Shown here: piece by piece, positions 18,104 through 27,151 of the stretch
Layout: the number at the start of each line of letters is the position of its first letter
Numbering within the stretch: position 1 is the stretch's first letter
Assembly: GCF_010811875.1 (NCBI RefSeq)
Contig: NZ_VKHP01000010.1
Coordinates: 1-64,000 of the forward strand
Direction of reading: 5' to 3'
DNA from: Bradyrhizobium uaiense
Lineage (GTDB): Bacteria; Pseudomonadota; Alphaproteobacteria; Rhizobiales; Xanthobacteraceae
DNA length: 64,000 bases
Position numbers and translations under genes: made by a program
Notes under the pieces: generated by a model
Databases searched by the model: none
What the model was told of the DNA's origin: nothing
The model's input: the letters and a program-made list of their open reading frames with translations, nothing else

Positions 18104-18547
18104 ATGCAGGTCTGGTTTCTCTATCTTCTCGCGCTCGGCGCCGGCATCAGCGTAGCCACGCAGCAAGTCCTGAATGGCAATCTGCGATCCGCCCTCAACT
18201 CGCCGGCATGGGCCGGGCTGGTCAGCTATCTTGGCGGGCTCGTGACGATGGCGGTCGTGCTGGTCGCAACGCGGGAGCCGGTTCCGTCCTGGAAACTGGT
18301 GACGGCTGTGCCCTGGTGGGCCTGGAGCGGCGGCATCCTCGGCGGCGTCTTCATTTTGCTGATGATCCTGCTGCTGCCTTCACTTGGTGCTGCCACCTTG
18401 CTGGCGCTGGTGGTCGCGGGTCAGATGCTCGCGGGGATCGCGATGGACCATTTCGGCATGTTCGGGCTGGCGCAGCACCCGGTGTCGGTGTCACGGCTGG
18501 CCGGCATCGCGCTCATCATCGGCGGCGTGCTCCTGATCAAGGATTGA
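18104..18547 (+). CDS. YdcZ-type (DUF606) DMT-superfamily membrane protein
   Basis: A 147-residue integral membrane protein with about five hydrophobic segments. The N-terminal LYLLALGAGISVATQQVLNGNLR and LGGVFILLMILLLPSLGAAT match the half-size DMT (drug/metabolite) family. Half-size members usually work as dimers. The ATG at 18104 is preferred over one 13 codons upstream because the first helix starts right after it. The cargo is unknown. Confidence 0.82.
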   Translation: MQVWFLYLLALGAGISVATQQVLNGNLRSALNSPAWAGLVSYLGGLVTMAVVLVATREPVPSWKLVTAVPWWAWSGGILGGVFILLMILLLPSLGAATLLALVVAGQMLAGIAMDHFGMFGLAQHPVSVSRLAGIALIIGGVLLIKD

Positions 18548-18826
18548 GGCCATCGACAAGCCGGTCGCCGCGATCGATTCCCTGAATGAGAAAGCTCCGC
18601 TGACTCCGCCGGCGTATGACGTTATGGCGCAGCCACCCTGGGTAATCTCCGGGTGTGGACACCCGCCGATTCGTCGCTTAGCTGTAAGCACCCGCCCTCG
18701 TCGTGTTGCGTCCTGCGGGATCGCCCATCCCAGTTCATTTGCGTCAGAAAAGAATTGCGCATCCGCCATCGTCGAGAGGCCGCATCGCGGACTTCGGCAT
18801 GGGTCGGAGGCTGCAAGGAGCATCAC

Positions 18827-19918
18827 ATGACCCATTGTTTCCGTTTGGTCGCCGCACTGGCGTTATTGCTCGGCAGTGGCGGTGCCGCTCTGGCCCAGTC
18901 GCTGCCCGACTACATGGCACCGATCTCCGGCAAGACCTCGTCGACGCCGGCCGATGTCGCGACCAAGGACGTGCTCGCACTCAACACCGGCATGTTCGAG
19001 CTCTACGGCGATGCGGCAAGGATCTTCCAGAAGAACGTCCTCGACAAGCACCCGGTGATCCTCGGCCTGTTCTCCGGCGCCGGCGGCCGCCTGATCCTGT
19101 ACCGGCCGGGCAAGCCGCCGACCGAGGCGCCGCAGGTGCCGATCGTCTATCAGTTGCTCAAGTCGGTCGGCCACAGCACCATGGCGCTGGCCGAGGTGGT
19201 CGGCCCCTATGTCAACAATCCCGACGACAAATCATGGCGCGGGTCGATGCAGGCCTATCGCAGCCGGATGCAGTCGGCGCTCGACGGGCTCGATGCCACG
19301 CCGATGCAGGCGGACTGGCGTGACAACAACCGCGCCATCCTCAAGAACAACCTCGCCTTCATGGACGAATGCCTCACCGCCGGCGCCATCCCCTTCGCGA
19401 CGCTCGAGGCGTTCGGCAAGAAGCAGGCCCCGCTGCTGGCCAAGAACGTCGCCTGGGCCGCACAGACCCAGGTCGCGCACTGGATGACGGTCATGGCCGA
19501 CTGGAAGACCCAGCTCGGCGCCGACTGGGACAAGACCTACGGCGCGAGCAACACGATCTATGTGGCGCGGCAGAACAACGTGATCTTCAGCGTGCTGGCG
19601 CAGTTTTTCGGGCCCGATGCCATCAACAGCCGCCTGATGCTGATCGAGACCATCTCATTCACGACGACGCCGTCGGACATGCTGGAATCGCTGACCCGGA
19701 TCATCGCCGACCGCTCGGTCGGGGCGCTGTTCTTCGGCAGCTACCACCTGATGGACTATGAGTTGATGGGGGGCGATGCGCGCGAGGCGATCATCGCCGA
19801 GACCAAGACGCGCGGCATGACGACCTTCCTGCCGCCGCTGGTGCCGTTCGGTTCCAAGCAGTGGCCGACGCTGATCACGCCGGGCCCGGGACCGGCCACC
19901 ATTGCCGACCTCAAGTGA
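18827..19918 (+). CDS. Exported protein of unknown function
   Basis: A 363-residue protein with a Sec signal peptide ending ALAQ (residues 1-24) and an AAGGAG ribosome binding site 9 bases before ATG. The mature protein is soluble, rich in Trp and Met, with no recognised fold. It lies 127 bp upstream of the molybdenum hydroxylase operon on the same strand, so a functional link is possible but not shown. Conserved-looking stretches include VILGLFSGAGGRLILYRP and IADRSVGALFFGSYHLMDYELMGG. Confidence 0.7.
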   Translation: MTHCFRLVAALALLLGSGGAALAQSLPDYMAPISGKTSSTPADVATKDVLALNTGMFELYGDAARIFQKNVLDKHPVILGLFSGAGGRLILYRPGKPPTEAPQVPIVYQLLKSVGHSTMALAEVVGPYVNNPDDKSWRGSMQAYRSRMQSALDGLDATPMQADWRDNNRAILKNNLAFMDECLTAGAIPFATLEAFGKKQAPLLAKNVAWAAQTQVAHWMTVMADWKTQLGADWDKTYGASNTIYVARQNNVIFSVLAQFFGPDAINSRLMLIETISFTTTPSDMLESLTRIIADRSVGALFFGSYHLMDYELMGGDAREAIIAETKTRGMTTFLPPLVPFGSKQWPTLITPGPGPATIADLK

Positions 19919-20045
19919 GGCCAAAGCGACAAGTGAGAGGGCCACGACCTATTGCGGCGTTGCGATTGCATCGGCTTTGCCGCAATACTTTCGCGTGTCT
20001 TGCACAGATCGTTAAACCCCGGCGCGATATGCCGGCGAGGTGTTG

Positions 20046-22835
20046 ATGAAAGATCCGACCATGCGACCCTCGCGACGCGAATTCGTGAAGTGGCTGTCGG
20101 CGGGCGGCATTTCAGTCAGCCTGTCGCATCTGGCGCTTGCGAAGGAGCCGGCTTTCACGAGCCGCGAGACACTGCCCGGGCGCGGCCATTTCAATCCGGC
20201 GGCCAAGGGCGCAGGCCGTGTCGACGGGGTGGCGAAAGTCACCGGCGCAAAACTCTACGCCTCCGATTTTCGCGCCGCCGACATGCCGGGCTGGCCTGCG
20301 ACCACCTCGCACGCCATCCTGGTCCGCGCCAATGATGCCACGCATGTCTATGCCGGCATGGACCTCGCCCGCCTCGACGGTCCGGCGAAGCCGTCCGTTG
20401 TCGTCACCGCAGCCGATCTTGACCGGATCGGCGCGCGGGTGCCGGAGTTCTACACCGGTGATCTGTTCTGCCCGATCGGCAAGACGCCGATCTATCTGGG
20501 ACAGCCGGTTGCACTGTTGATCTTCGAGCAATTCGACGCCTTCGATCGGGCGCGCCTCGCGCTGCGCGATGTCGGCTTCGTCAAATTCGGCGACGAGACC
20601 GGCCCGGTCACCCTGCCGAACTTTGGCGCCTATCGCTTCACGCGTGTGGCCGGCGCCACGCCCGACGCGCCCGACGTCTACTCGCCGATCCTGGCCGGCT
20701 GGGTTTCGCCGAGCCGCATCCAGAATGCGGCGCTGCCGGTCTGGCTGCCGCTCGCCAAGGAGACCAAGGCCGACTACGCCAAGGCCGCCACCTATGGCGA
20801 GCAGATCCGCGCCCAGCTCGACAAGGATGATCCGTCACAGCTCGTGCTCGACCGCGAGTTCGAGACCCAGTCGGTCGATCCGATGTTCCTCGAGCCGGAG
20901 AGCGGCCTCGCCTGGTACAGCGACAACAGCGAAACGCTCGAACTGGTGCTCGGCGTGCAGTCGCCCTATGAGGCGACCGAGTCGATCGCCTTCATGCTGG
21001 GCAAGGCCCGTTCCCCGTTCAGGCCCTCGCACATCAACGCGCAGTTCGCCCATGTCGGCGGCGGCTTCGGCGGCCGCGACCACACCCCGTTCGTGCTTTA
21101 CGTCGCGCTGGCGGCGATGTTCTTCCCGGGACGGCCGGTGCGGCTCGCACACGACCGCTACCAGCAATTCCAGGGCGGCATCAAACGCCACCCGATCAAG
21201 ATGCGCTCGCGGATCGGCATCGATCGCGCGAGCGGCAAGATCACGGCGTTCGCCGCCGACCATGTGCTCGACGGCGGCGGGCTCGCCAACTTCTCCGCCA
21301 ATGTCGCAACCGTCGCAGCGACCGCAGCGATCGGCATCTACGACGTCCCGAAGGTCGACGTCACCACCGTGGCGCTGCATTCACGCGGCGTGACCGCAGG
21401 CTCGATGCGCGGCTACGGCACGCTGCAGACCATGACCGCGCTCGAAGTGCTGATCGACGAGGTCGCCAGCGAGCTCAAGGTCGATCCGATCGCATTTCGC
21501 CGCAACAATGCGCTCAAACAGAATGGCCGGACCATGACCGGCAATCCCTACATCGTGTCGGTGCGCACGCCCGAAATGCTCGACAAGCTCGAGACGCATC
21601 CGATCTGGCAGCAGCGCGCCGCGTTCAAGCAGAAGGCCCCGGAGGGACGGCTGGTCGGCACCGGCGTCGCCTGCGTCACCAAGGATTACGGCGCGGGCGC
21701 GGATTGCTCGCTCGGCCGAGTCGAGATCGATCCCGACGGACGGATCGCGATCCACTGCGATCATGTCGAGATGGGCAACGGCATTGGTACCGCACTTGCG
21801 AACCGGGTCGTGATCCATCTCGGCGCCGTCGCCGACGAGGTCGCCGTCTCCCGGGTCGACAGCTTCGACGCGCTCGGGCTCGTCACCTCGGGCGATCCCT
21901 ACACGATGGATCAGAAGACCCAGGACCTCGCCGAGAAGAACCCGCGCTGGGTGCCCGCGATCAGCTCGGCAACGAGTGCGTCGATCGGTGCCCATGTCGG
22001 CACGCATTCGGCGGCCGAGGCGGCGCGCGTCATCTTCCGCTTCGGCCTCTGGCCGGCAGCGCTCGAGCTCTGGCACATCGGCAAGGCCGATCCGCGCGCG
22101 CGGCAGTGGGACAAGGCACGCTGGCAGGGCGGGCAACTGGTGCTCGACGATCTCGCACCGCAGCCATTGTCGCAGCTTGCGGCAACCGCGCATAAGCGCG
22201 GCTTCGTCACCGGCGCGGTAGCGCACAGCTTCTCGCGCTGGGCCTGGTCGCGCGCACGTTTCCCCTTGTTCGGCGAGCAATACCGCGCCGAGATCGATGC
22301 GCTGGCGATCCGCCGTGGCCGCGGCAGGTTCGAGCGGATCGACCGAACAAGCGTGAAGTTTCCGCCGACCGACAACAACCGGATCGGCACTGCCTACACC
22401 TCGATGTGCGGCACGCTGGTCCGCGTCGAGATCGAGCGCGCGACCGGCATCCTGCGCATTGCCAAGGCCTACAGCGTGTTCGAATGCGGCCAGGCGCTGG
22501 TGCCCGAAGTCGTGCTCGGCCAGTCCCATGGCGGGTTCGCGATGGGCGTCGGCTACGCGCTGCTCGAGACCCTGCCGCCGTTCGAAGGCGGCCCCGGCAA
22601 CGGGCAGTGGAATCTCGGCCAGTACCTGATCGCGCGCGGTTCCGACCTGCCGCTGCACGACCTCGAGATCGAGATGCTGCCGCCGCTGACGCCGGACGAA
22701 GCGCCGAAGGGCATGGCCGAAGTGGTGATGATCCCGATCGTGCCGGCGCTGCTCAACGCCATCAACGATGCCACCGGCCATCGCTTCCGCTCACTGCCGG
22801 TGACATCAGCCCTGCTCAAGGGAGCGCTTGCGTGA
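20046..22835 (+). CDS. Tat-exported molybdopterin-binding subunit of a molybdenum hydroxylase
   Basis: A 929-residue large subunit of the xanthine oxidase/aldehyde oxidase family, closest in plan to isoquinoline 1-oxidoreductase beta (IorB) type enzymes. A twin-arginine signal (SRREFVKWLSAGGISVSLS) precedes the Mo-binding region (HVGGGFGGRDHTPF; RGYGTLQTMTALEVLIDE; VEMGNGIGTALANRV). The catalytic glutamate normally in GxGEP lies here in KGMAEVV (about Glu892). The enzyme hydroxylates N-heterocycles or aldehydes using water, in the periplasm. The start at 20046 sits 5 bases after GGCGAGG. Its stop overlaps the next start (GTGA). Confidence 0.92.
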   Translation: MKDPTMRPSRREFVKWLSAGGISVSLSHLALAKEPAFTSRETLPGRGHFNPAAKGAGRVDGVAKVTGAKLYASDFRAADMPGWPATTSHAILVRANDATHVYAGMDLARLDGPAKPSVVVTAADLDRIGARVPEFYTGDLFCPIGKTPIYLGQPVALLIFEQFDAFDRARLALRDVGFVKFGDETGPVTLPNFGAYRFTRVAGATPDAPDVYSPILAGWVSPSRIQNAALPVWLPLAKETKADYAKAATYGEQIRAQLDKDDPSQLVLDREFETQSVDPMFLEPESGLAWYSDNSETLELVLGVQSPYEATESIAFMLGKARSPFRPSHINAQFAHVGGGFGGRDHTPFVLYVALAAMFFPGRPVRLAHDRYQQFQGGIKRHPIKMRSRIGIDRASGKITAFAADHVLDGGGLANFSANVATVAATAAIGIYDVPKVDVTTVALHSRGVTAGSMRGYGTLQTMTALEVLIDEVASELKVDPIAFRRNNALKQNGRTMTGNPYIVSVRTPEMLDKLETHPIWQQRAAFKQKAPEGRLVGTGVACVTKDYGAGADCSLGRVEIDPDGRIAIHCDHVEMGNGIGTALANRVVIHLGAVADEVAVSRVDSFDALGLVTSGDPYTMDQKTQDLAEKNPRWVPAISSATSASIGAHVGTHSAAEAARVIFRFGLWPAALELWHIGKADPRARQWDKARWQGGQLVLDDLAPQPLSQLAATAHKRGFVTGAVAHSFSRWAWSRARFPLFGEQYRAEIDALAIRRGRGRFERIDRTSVKFPPTDNNRIGTAYTSMCGTLVRVEIERATGILRIAKAYSVFECGQALVPEVVLGQSHGGFAMGVGYALLETLPPFEGGPGNGQWNLGQYLIARGSDLPLHDLEIEMLPPLTPDEAPKGMAEVVMIPIVPALLNAINDATGHRFRSLPVTSALLKGALA

Positions 22836-23356
22836 CGACGCTCACCCTCACCATCAACGGCCACAAGCACGGCCCGATCGAGGTCCGTGACGACCTCTCG
22901 ATGAACGACTTCCTGCGCGAAATGCTTGGGATGACCGGCACCAAGTTCGGCTGCGGCGCCGCGCAATGCCTGAGCTGCGCCGTCATCATCGATAATCCCG
23001 ACGGCACCAGCTTCACCAGCCCGACCTGCGTGGTGCCGGCAGCGAATTTCGACGGCATGGCGATCCGCACCGTCGAGGGCCACGCCAAAGACGGCGAACT
23101 CTCGGCGTTGCAGCGCGCCTTCATCGACCACTTCGCATTCCAGTGCGGCTATTGCACCGCCGGCTTCCTCAATGAGGGCCAGGTTTTGCTCGAACGGCTG
23201 GCGAAAACGCCGGTCGCGCGCGACCAGCTCGAGGCCGTGATTGCAGATGCGCTCGACGGCCATCTGTGCCGCTGCACCGGCTACATCAAATATCACCAGG
23301 CGGTGCGCGATGTGATCCTCGCCGATTCCAGCCGCTATCTGACCGCCAACAAATGA
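22832..23356 (+). CDS. (2Fe-2S)-binding subunit of the molybdenum hydroxylase
   Basis: A 174-residue protein with both iron-sulfur clusters of the family. The plant-ferredoxin-type ligands lie in FGCGAAQCLSCAV ... PTCVV, and the second cluster uses CGYCTAGF ... CRCTGY. The usual CGxGxCGxC is slightly altered (Ala-Ala-Gln and Leu-Ser between the cysteines), but all eight cysteines are present. The GTG start overlaps the stop of the large subunit, and its own stop overlaps the start of the cytochrome gene. It has no Tat signal, so it is probably exported by hitch-hiking on the large subunit. Confidence 0.93.
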   Translation: MTTLTLTINGHKHGPIEVRDDLSMNDFLREMLGMTGTKFGCGAAQCLSCAVIIDNPDGTSFTSPTCVVPAANFDGMAIRTVEGHAKDGELSALQRAFIDHFAFQCGYCTAGFLNEGQVLLERLAKTPVARDQLEAVIADALDGHLCRCTGYIKYHQAVRDVILADSSRYLTANK

Positions 23357-23985
23357 GCCCGCGAGCGATGTCATCGGAAACGCGGTTTCGGATCATTGCA
23401 GTCGTGACGGCGGTCGCGACCAGCCTGTGCGCAGGATACGCGGCATCGGAGAGCGCAAGCCACGCCCTCGCCTCCCCGGAAAGCTTTGCCGGAATCGAGA
23501 ATGTCGAGCAGCGCTCTGCGGCGATCTTCACCGAGCTCGGCAAGGTGCTGACCCATCCCCGCTGCACCAATTGCCACCCCGCCGGCGACAGCCCGCGGCA
23601 AGGCGATATCAGCCGCATGCACCAGCCACCCGTCACGCGCGGTACCGACGGCCACGGCGTTGCGACGATGCGCTGCTCGATCTGCCACCAGCACGCCAAT
23701 TTCGATCCCGGCCGCGTGCCCGGGCATCCGGAATGGCATCTCGCGCCGCGCGAGATGGCCTGGGCCGGCAAGACCATCGGCGATATCTGCGCCCAGATCC
23801 GCGACCCCGCGCGCAACGGCGTACGCAGGGTCGAGGACCTGGTCGAGCATATCGGCAAGGACACGCTGGTCGGCTGGGCCTGGCATCCCGGCTTCGGCCG
23901 CTCGCCGGCACCCGGCACGCAGGCGCAGGCCGGCGCGCTGGTCGAGGCCTGGGTGAAAACCGGCGCGGCCTGCCCCGCGCCGTGA
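23353..23985 (+). CDS. Di-heme c-type cytochrome coupled to the molybdenum hydroxylase
   Basis: A 210-residue exported protein. The signal/anchor (RIIAVVTAVATSLCAGYAA) is followed by two CxxCH heme sites, CTNCHP near residue 73 and CSICHQ near 115. The gene overlaps the 2Fe-2S gene by four bases (ATGA); an internal ATG at 23368 is also possible. It would accept electrons from the iron-sulfur subunit and feed the respiratory chain. Cytochromes next to IorAB-like enzymes are known, and here the three genes form a compact coupled operon. Confidence 0.85.
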   Translation: MSPRAMSSETRFRIIAVVTAVATSLCAGYAASESASHALASPESFAGIENVEQRSAAIFTELGKVLTHPRCTNCHPAGDSPRQGDISRMHQPPVTRGTDGHGVATMRCSICHQHANFDPGRVPGHPEWHLAPREMAWAGKTIGDICAQIRDPARNGVRRVEDLVEHIGKDTLVGWAWHPGFGRSPAPGTQAQAGALVEAWVKTGAACPAP

Positions 23986-24036
23986 GCGGCGGGGATCACC
24001 GCGTAGTGTGACGCCTTGAATCGAGATCCATCCTCA

Positions 24037-24161
24037 TCGTCGTTCCTGCGAAAGCAGGGACCCATAACCACAAATGCCAATTGCTGGGCGATGCCGGAAC
24101 GACGATTCCCTTCAACAAGGTCTGCCGCGGCGTATGGGTCCCTGCTTTCGCAGGGACGACG
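24037..24161. repeat. Dispersed repeat pair, CGTCGTTCCTGCGAAAGCAGG family
   Basis: One unit (24037-24066) reads CGTCGTTCCTGCGAAAGCAGG then GACCCATA, and an inverted unit (24133-24161) is its near-perfect complement. Each contains its own small palindrome (CCTGC-GAAA-GCAGG), and the pair can fold into one large hairpin around 66 bases. It follows the cytochrome gene and probably ends that operon. The family is common in Bradyrhizobium and Rhodopseudomonas intergenic DNA, by recognition. Confidence 0.85.
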
Positions 24162-24479
24162 TGTTGGAGGAGCCGCAGGCTCACGTCACGATTTCTGGAT
24201 AATCGAAGAATACCGCTGATTTGCCCGACGAGTCAAGTTCTCGTGTCGAACGTAGCCTTGTCGAGCGCGGGCGGCCGCCGGCTACTTTGCATGGGGTTGT
24301 TTTCGATATTTGTCAGTGCGCCCTTGCGATGGCAGGCTATCGCATCCGGCTATCAGCCTCGTTCCATAACCCGGCCATGACGACGCGGATACATCGCAGA
24401 AGCCCGCAAGCGCCATATGCGATGGCCCTGCCCGCAAGCGGGAGAGCAGCGTCTTCGCTGTCGCCAGTTCAAACCAGCT
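24162..24479. other. Intergenic stretch with a possible further dispersed element
   Basis: This 318-bp stretch has no convincing gene. The part from about 24218 to 24330 (TTTGCCCGACGAGTCAAG ... CTTTGCATGGGGTTGTTTTC) resembles an intergenic element I recall from Bradyrhizobium genomes, but that is recollection, not a search. A short hairpin (CCTGCCCGCAAGCGGGAGAG) lies near 24428-24447. Confidence 0.35.
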
Positions 24480-24629
24480 TCAATGCCGCTTGAAATACTG
24501 CACGTCGCGCTCGTGCTTCTCCGCGGCCGCGCGCGACTTGAAGGTGCCGAGATTGCGGCGCTTGCCGGTCTTCGGATTGACCTTGCGGGAATACAGCCGG
24601 TACGCGCCGGAACGCAGCTTGCGGATCAT
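24480..24629 (-). CDS. Small basic conserved protein
   Basis: A 49-residue, strongly basic protein starting MIRKLRSGAYRLYSRKVNP and ending AEKHERDVQYFKRH. I recognise the sequence type as a short protein conserved in Bradyrhizobium, without a known function. The motif KTGKRRNLGTFKSRAAAEKHER recalls the N-terminal arm region of tyrosine recombinases, but no recombinase domain follows. The ATG at 24629 is preferred to one 11 codons upstream because the conserved part begins there. Confidence 0.65.
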   Translation of the reverse strand: MIRKLRSGAYRLYSRKVNPKTGKRRNLGTFKSRAAAEKHERDVQYFKRH

Positions 24630-24692
24630 GACTTCGCCTCGCCAATGCGTTTCGCATATCAACGAGACGCAGGCGCTGACGTTCCTGTTTGA

Positions 24693-25511
24693 TTAGAAGC
24701 AGAGATTGGTCACGGCGTTGCCGCGCTTGTCCTTGATGACATAGGGACAGCGCGCGCGCTCAAGTGCCTTCTTGGCGTCCTCGTCGCCGAGCGCGGCTGC
24801 CCGTTCATAATAGGCTTTTGCCGCATCGCCATCCTTCGGCCCGCCGCGGCCGGCCTGCGCGAAGGCGCCCATCCGCTCCAGCGCGCCCGGATGGTTCTGC
24901 GCGGCAGCCTTCTCGAACAACGCGCGCGCGCCGGCATCATCCTGCGCACCGCCCTTGCCTTCAGCCAGCATCATGCCGAGCTGGTACTGCGCCTCGGCAT
25001 TGGTCTCGGCAGACTTGGCGAGCAATTCGCGCGCGCGTGCGGGGTCTGACGCCGTGCTGCCGCCGAGTGCGGCGAGATTGCTGACGCCGCGCGCGTTGCC
25101 GGCCTGCGCCGCACGCTCGAACAATTTGCGCGCCTGCGCCTCGTCTTTGGCGACGCCGGTGCCGTTGCCGTAGAGCACGCCGAGCTCGACCATCGCCGAT
25201 GTCGAGCCCTTGTCGGCGGCCTTGCGCCAGACGCTTGCGGCTTCCGCCGTCTGCCGGTTGGCGGCGTAGGCGCGGCCGAGCTCGTACATCGCGCGGCGCG
25301 ACGATTTTGCCGCCAATCCGCAATACTTGATCGCGGTCGCGACATCGGCTGACGCGATGTCGCCCACGCCCTTCACGTCGGCCGGCTTGTCGGGATCAGA
25401 GGGATCGGCTGCGAGCCGGTCGCACAGCACGAGATCGGCCGATTGCGCACGAGCAAGTACCGGCGCTGCCAGCGCCGCGGCAACAAGAATGGCTTGGAGC
25501 GGTTTGAACAT
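24693..25511 (-). CDS. Exported Sel1-repeat (tetratricopeptide-like) protein
   Basis: A 272-residue protein. A signal peptide (MFKPLQAILVAAALAAPVLARAQ) is followed by at least four Sel1 repeats from about residue 80 to 240, visible as AMVELGVLYGNGTGVAKDEAQARKLF, AEAQYQLGMMLAEGKGGAQDDAGARALF and ALERMGAFAQAGRGGPKDGDAAKAYY (parts). Sel1 proteins scaffold protein complexes. Four cysteines, near both ends, may form disulfides in the periplasm. It follows the ModA-like gene by 32 bp in a probable three-gene operon. Confidence 0.88.
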   Translation of the reverse strand: MFKPLQAILVAAALAAPVLARAQSADLVLCDRLAADPSDPDKPADVKGVGDIASADVATAIKYCGLAAKSSRRAMYELGRAYAANRQTAEAASVWRKAADKGSTSAMVELGVLYGNGTGVAKDEAQARKLFERAAQAGNARGVSNLAALGGSTASDPARARELLAKSAETNAEAQYQLGMMLAEGKGGAQDDAGARALFEKAAAQNHPGALERMGAFAQAGRGGPKDGDAAKAYYERAAALGDEDAKKALERARCPYVIKDKRGNAVTNLCF

Positions 25512-25543
25512 GATCAGCAGGTTGCGTCGCGGTGCAGGCAAAT

Positions 25544-26230
25544 TCAAGGCTCGAGTCCGGTCTCGCGCAGCACCGGCGCGACATCGGCCGAGGACAGGTA
25601 GCGCAGCAGATGATCGGCCGCCTCCGTGCGCTCCGACGTCGTCATGCGGCCCGCGGAGAACACCGCCGGCGTCTGCAAGCCCAGGGGAATTGGCCCGACG
25701 ACCTCGATACCGTCGACCTGCTTCAACTCGCTGATCTGCTGGATCGCAAGATCGGCTTCACCGGTGACAAGCCTCTCCGCGGTGAAGCCCATCGGAATGA
25801 TCACCGCCCGCGCGTTGATCGCCTCCGCAATGCCGAGACGCGCGATCAGCTGCGCGAACAGGATGCCGCTGGCACCGAGCCGCGAATAGGCCACCGCCCG
25901 TGCGCCGAGTAGCGCCGAACACAGCGCGACTTCGGTGGCGATGTCGGGATGAACGGCACCCGCCTTCACTGCGACGCCGACATAGGAGCGCGCGAGATCG
26001 ACCGCACTGTCCCGCGCAACGCGGCCCTCGCCGATCATCTCGGCGAGGCCTTCACGCGTCAGGATCACGAGATCGGCCGCCTCGCTACCGCGCAGGCGTT
26101 CGAGCAGCGCCAGGGTCGGCGCGAAATCGGCATCGATCCGAACGCCGCTCGCCGCCAGATAAGCCTCGGCAAGGCGCGCGACCGCGCCCTTCAGTGCCAA
26201 TGTCGAGAGCACGCGAACCGAACTGCTCAT
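25544..26230 (-). CDS. ModA-like substrate-binding-fold protein without a signal peptide
   Basis: A 228-residue protein of the periplasmic-binding type II fold, similar to molybdate-binding ModA (SSVRVLSTLALKGAVARLAEAYLAASG at the start; EADLAIQQISELKQVDGIEVVGPIPLGLQT near residue 157). ModA is normally exported, but this frame begins directly with the mature-type beta strand and has no hydrophobic leader. No ModB or ModC gene is nearby. It may be a cytoplasmic sensor or a mis-started gene; no upstream extension with a leader is possible, because the GrlR-type gene stops 5 bases before it. Confidence 0.78.
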   Translation of the reverse strand: MSSSVRVLSTLALKGAVARLAEAYLAASGVRIDADFAPTLALLERLRGSEAADLVILTREGLAEMIGEGRVARDSAVDLARSYVGVAVKAGAVHPDIATEVALCSALLGARAVAYSRLGASGILFAQLIARLGIAEAINARAVIIPMGFTAERLVTGEADLAIQQISELKQVDGIEVVGPIPLGLQTPAVFSAGRMTTSERTEAADHLLRYLSSADVAPVLRETGLEP

Positions 26231-26235
26231 GTCGC

Positions 26236-26940
26236 TTAGGCCCGCCGCATCAGCTTGAGTGTGGCGGTGAGGCGCAGGCTGCGCTTACCAGCAAGCGCGG
26301 TCGCCTCCAGCACGGCGCTCTCCGCGTCGCAGGTGCCTGCAAAGCCGATCCCGACCTCATGGCCACCGAAGATCGGGTTCTCGCCCATCGCCGAGGTGTG
26401 TTCCTGATTGAGGATCTGGCCCTTCCAGCGGCCTTTCTCTGACGTGTAGGTGCCGAGATAGTAGAAGAACGCATCGCCGCCGAGGATGCGGCCATTGTTC
26501 AGCAGCATCACACCCGTGAGGCTGCCATCGACCCCATCGAGCAGCTGGATGTGGATCGAATAGAGTCCGTTGACGATACCGCCCTCGCCAACCCCGCCGG
26601 CGATCGGCACTTCGTCTCCCGTGATCGGCGTCATCACCGACTGGAACGGCACGCCGGGCAATTCCTTCAGCTCGCCCTTGAAGCGGTAGAGATCGCCGTC
26701 CGGCCAGCCCTTGGCGAGCAGCGTCGCGTCGTCGGTACCGGCCATCGCGCGGTAGTTCAGGTCGGGGTTGTGGCGGACGGTCTGAATCTCGACCGCGACG
26801 TCGTCGCCGTCCTTCTCGTAGGTGCCGATATGGGCGAACGCCGAGTTGCCGCCGAGCATCTTGCCGTCGCCGGCATACATCACGCTGCGGCCGACGGTGC
26901 CGCCCAGCTCGAACCGGACCTTGTAAAACCCCTCAAACAA
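26236..26940 (-). CDS. Protein with two tandem GrlR-like domains
   Basis: A 234-residue protein. Both halves have the GrlR plan: residues 1-110 (FEGFYKVRFELGG, GKMLGGNSAFAHIGTYE) and 119-234 (VNGLYSIHIQLLDGVDG, GRILGGDAFFYYLGTY, GRWKGQILNQEH). GrlR of enteropathogenic E. coli is a small lipocalin-like regulator that binds the activator GrlA; rhizobial homologues have no assigned role. This is a duplicated form; a single-domain relative of the second half lies at 32034. It is the first gene of a probable operon with the ModA-like and Sel1 genes. Confidence 0.8.
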   Translation of the reverse strand: MFEGFYKVRFELGGTVGRSVMYAGDGKMLGGNSAFAHIGTYEKDGDDVAVEIQTVRHNPDLNYRAMAGTDDATLLAKGWPDGDLYRFKGELKELPGVPFQSVMTPITGDEVPIAGGVGEGGIVNGLYSIHIQLLDGVDGSLTGVMLLNNGRILGGDAFFYYLGTYTSEKGRWKGQILNQEHTSAMGENPIFGGHEVGIGFAGTCDAESAVLEATALAGKRSLRLTATLKLMRRA

Positions 26941-27050
26941 GCGCCGTGTCCCCGGCAGCCAAGATACAAGCGTTGTCTAGCGCGGTTCATAACGCAGCGA
27001 AACCGCTTTCGGCGGAGCGCCGCCCGCAAAGACTGTCGTTAAAGTGCAAA

Positions 27051-27080
27051 GGTCCGCCAAGGCAGTCGCCCTGGCGGACC
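27051..27080 (-). terminator. Hairpin downstream of glnII
   Basis: GGTCCGCCA (27051-27059) and TGGCGGACC (27072-27080) are perfect 9-bp arms with a 12-base loop. On the minus strand it is followed by TTTGCACTTT, a weak T tract. It lies about 60 bases past the glnII stop, a suitable place for its terminator. Confidence 0.6.
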
Positions 27081-27122
27081 CTATTGCAATACCGAATGGC
27101 TCCATCCGGCTCCGATCGTTAC

Positions 27123-27151
27123 TTAAGCCGCAGCCATTTTAAGCCGCAGCC
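27123..27151. repeat. 16-bp tandem duplication at the 3' end of glnII
   Basis: TTAAGCCGCAGCC occurs at 27123-27135 and again at 27139-27151, a period of 16 bases. The second copy contains the glnII stop codon (27139-27141) and last Lys-Ala-Ala codons; the first copy lies just beyond the stop and repeats the same end. It looks like a small slippage duplication. Confidence 0.6.

Noticed and set aside
21381..22781. A 466-residue minus-strand frame opposite the molybdopterin subunit
   Set aside because: It is the antisense shadow of a well-recognised enzyme.
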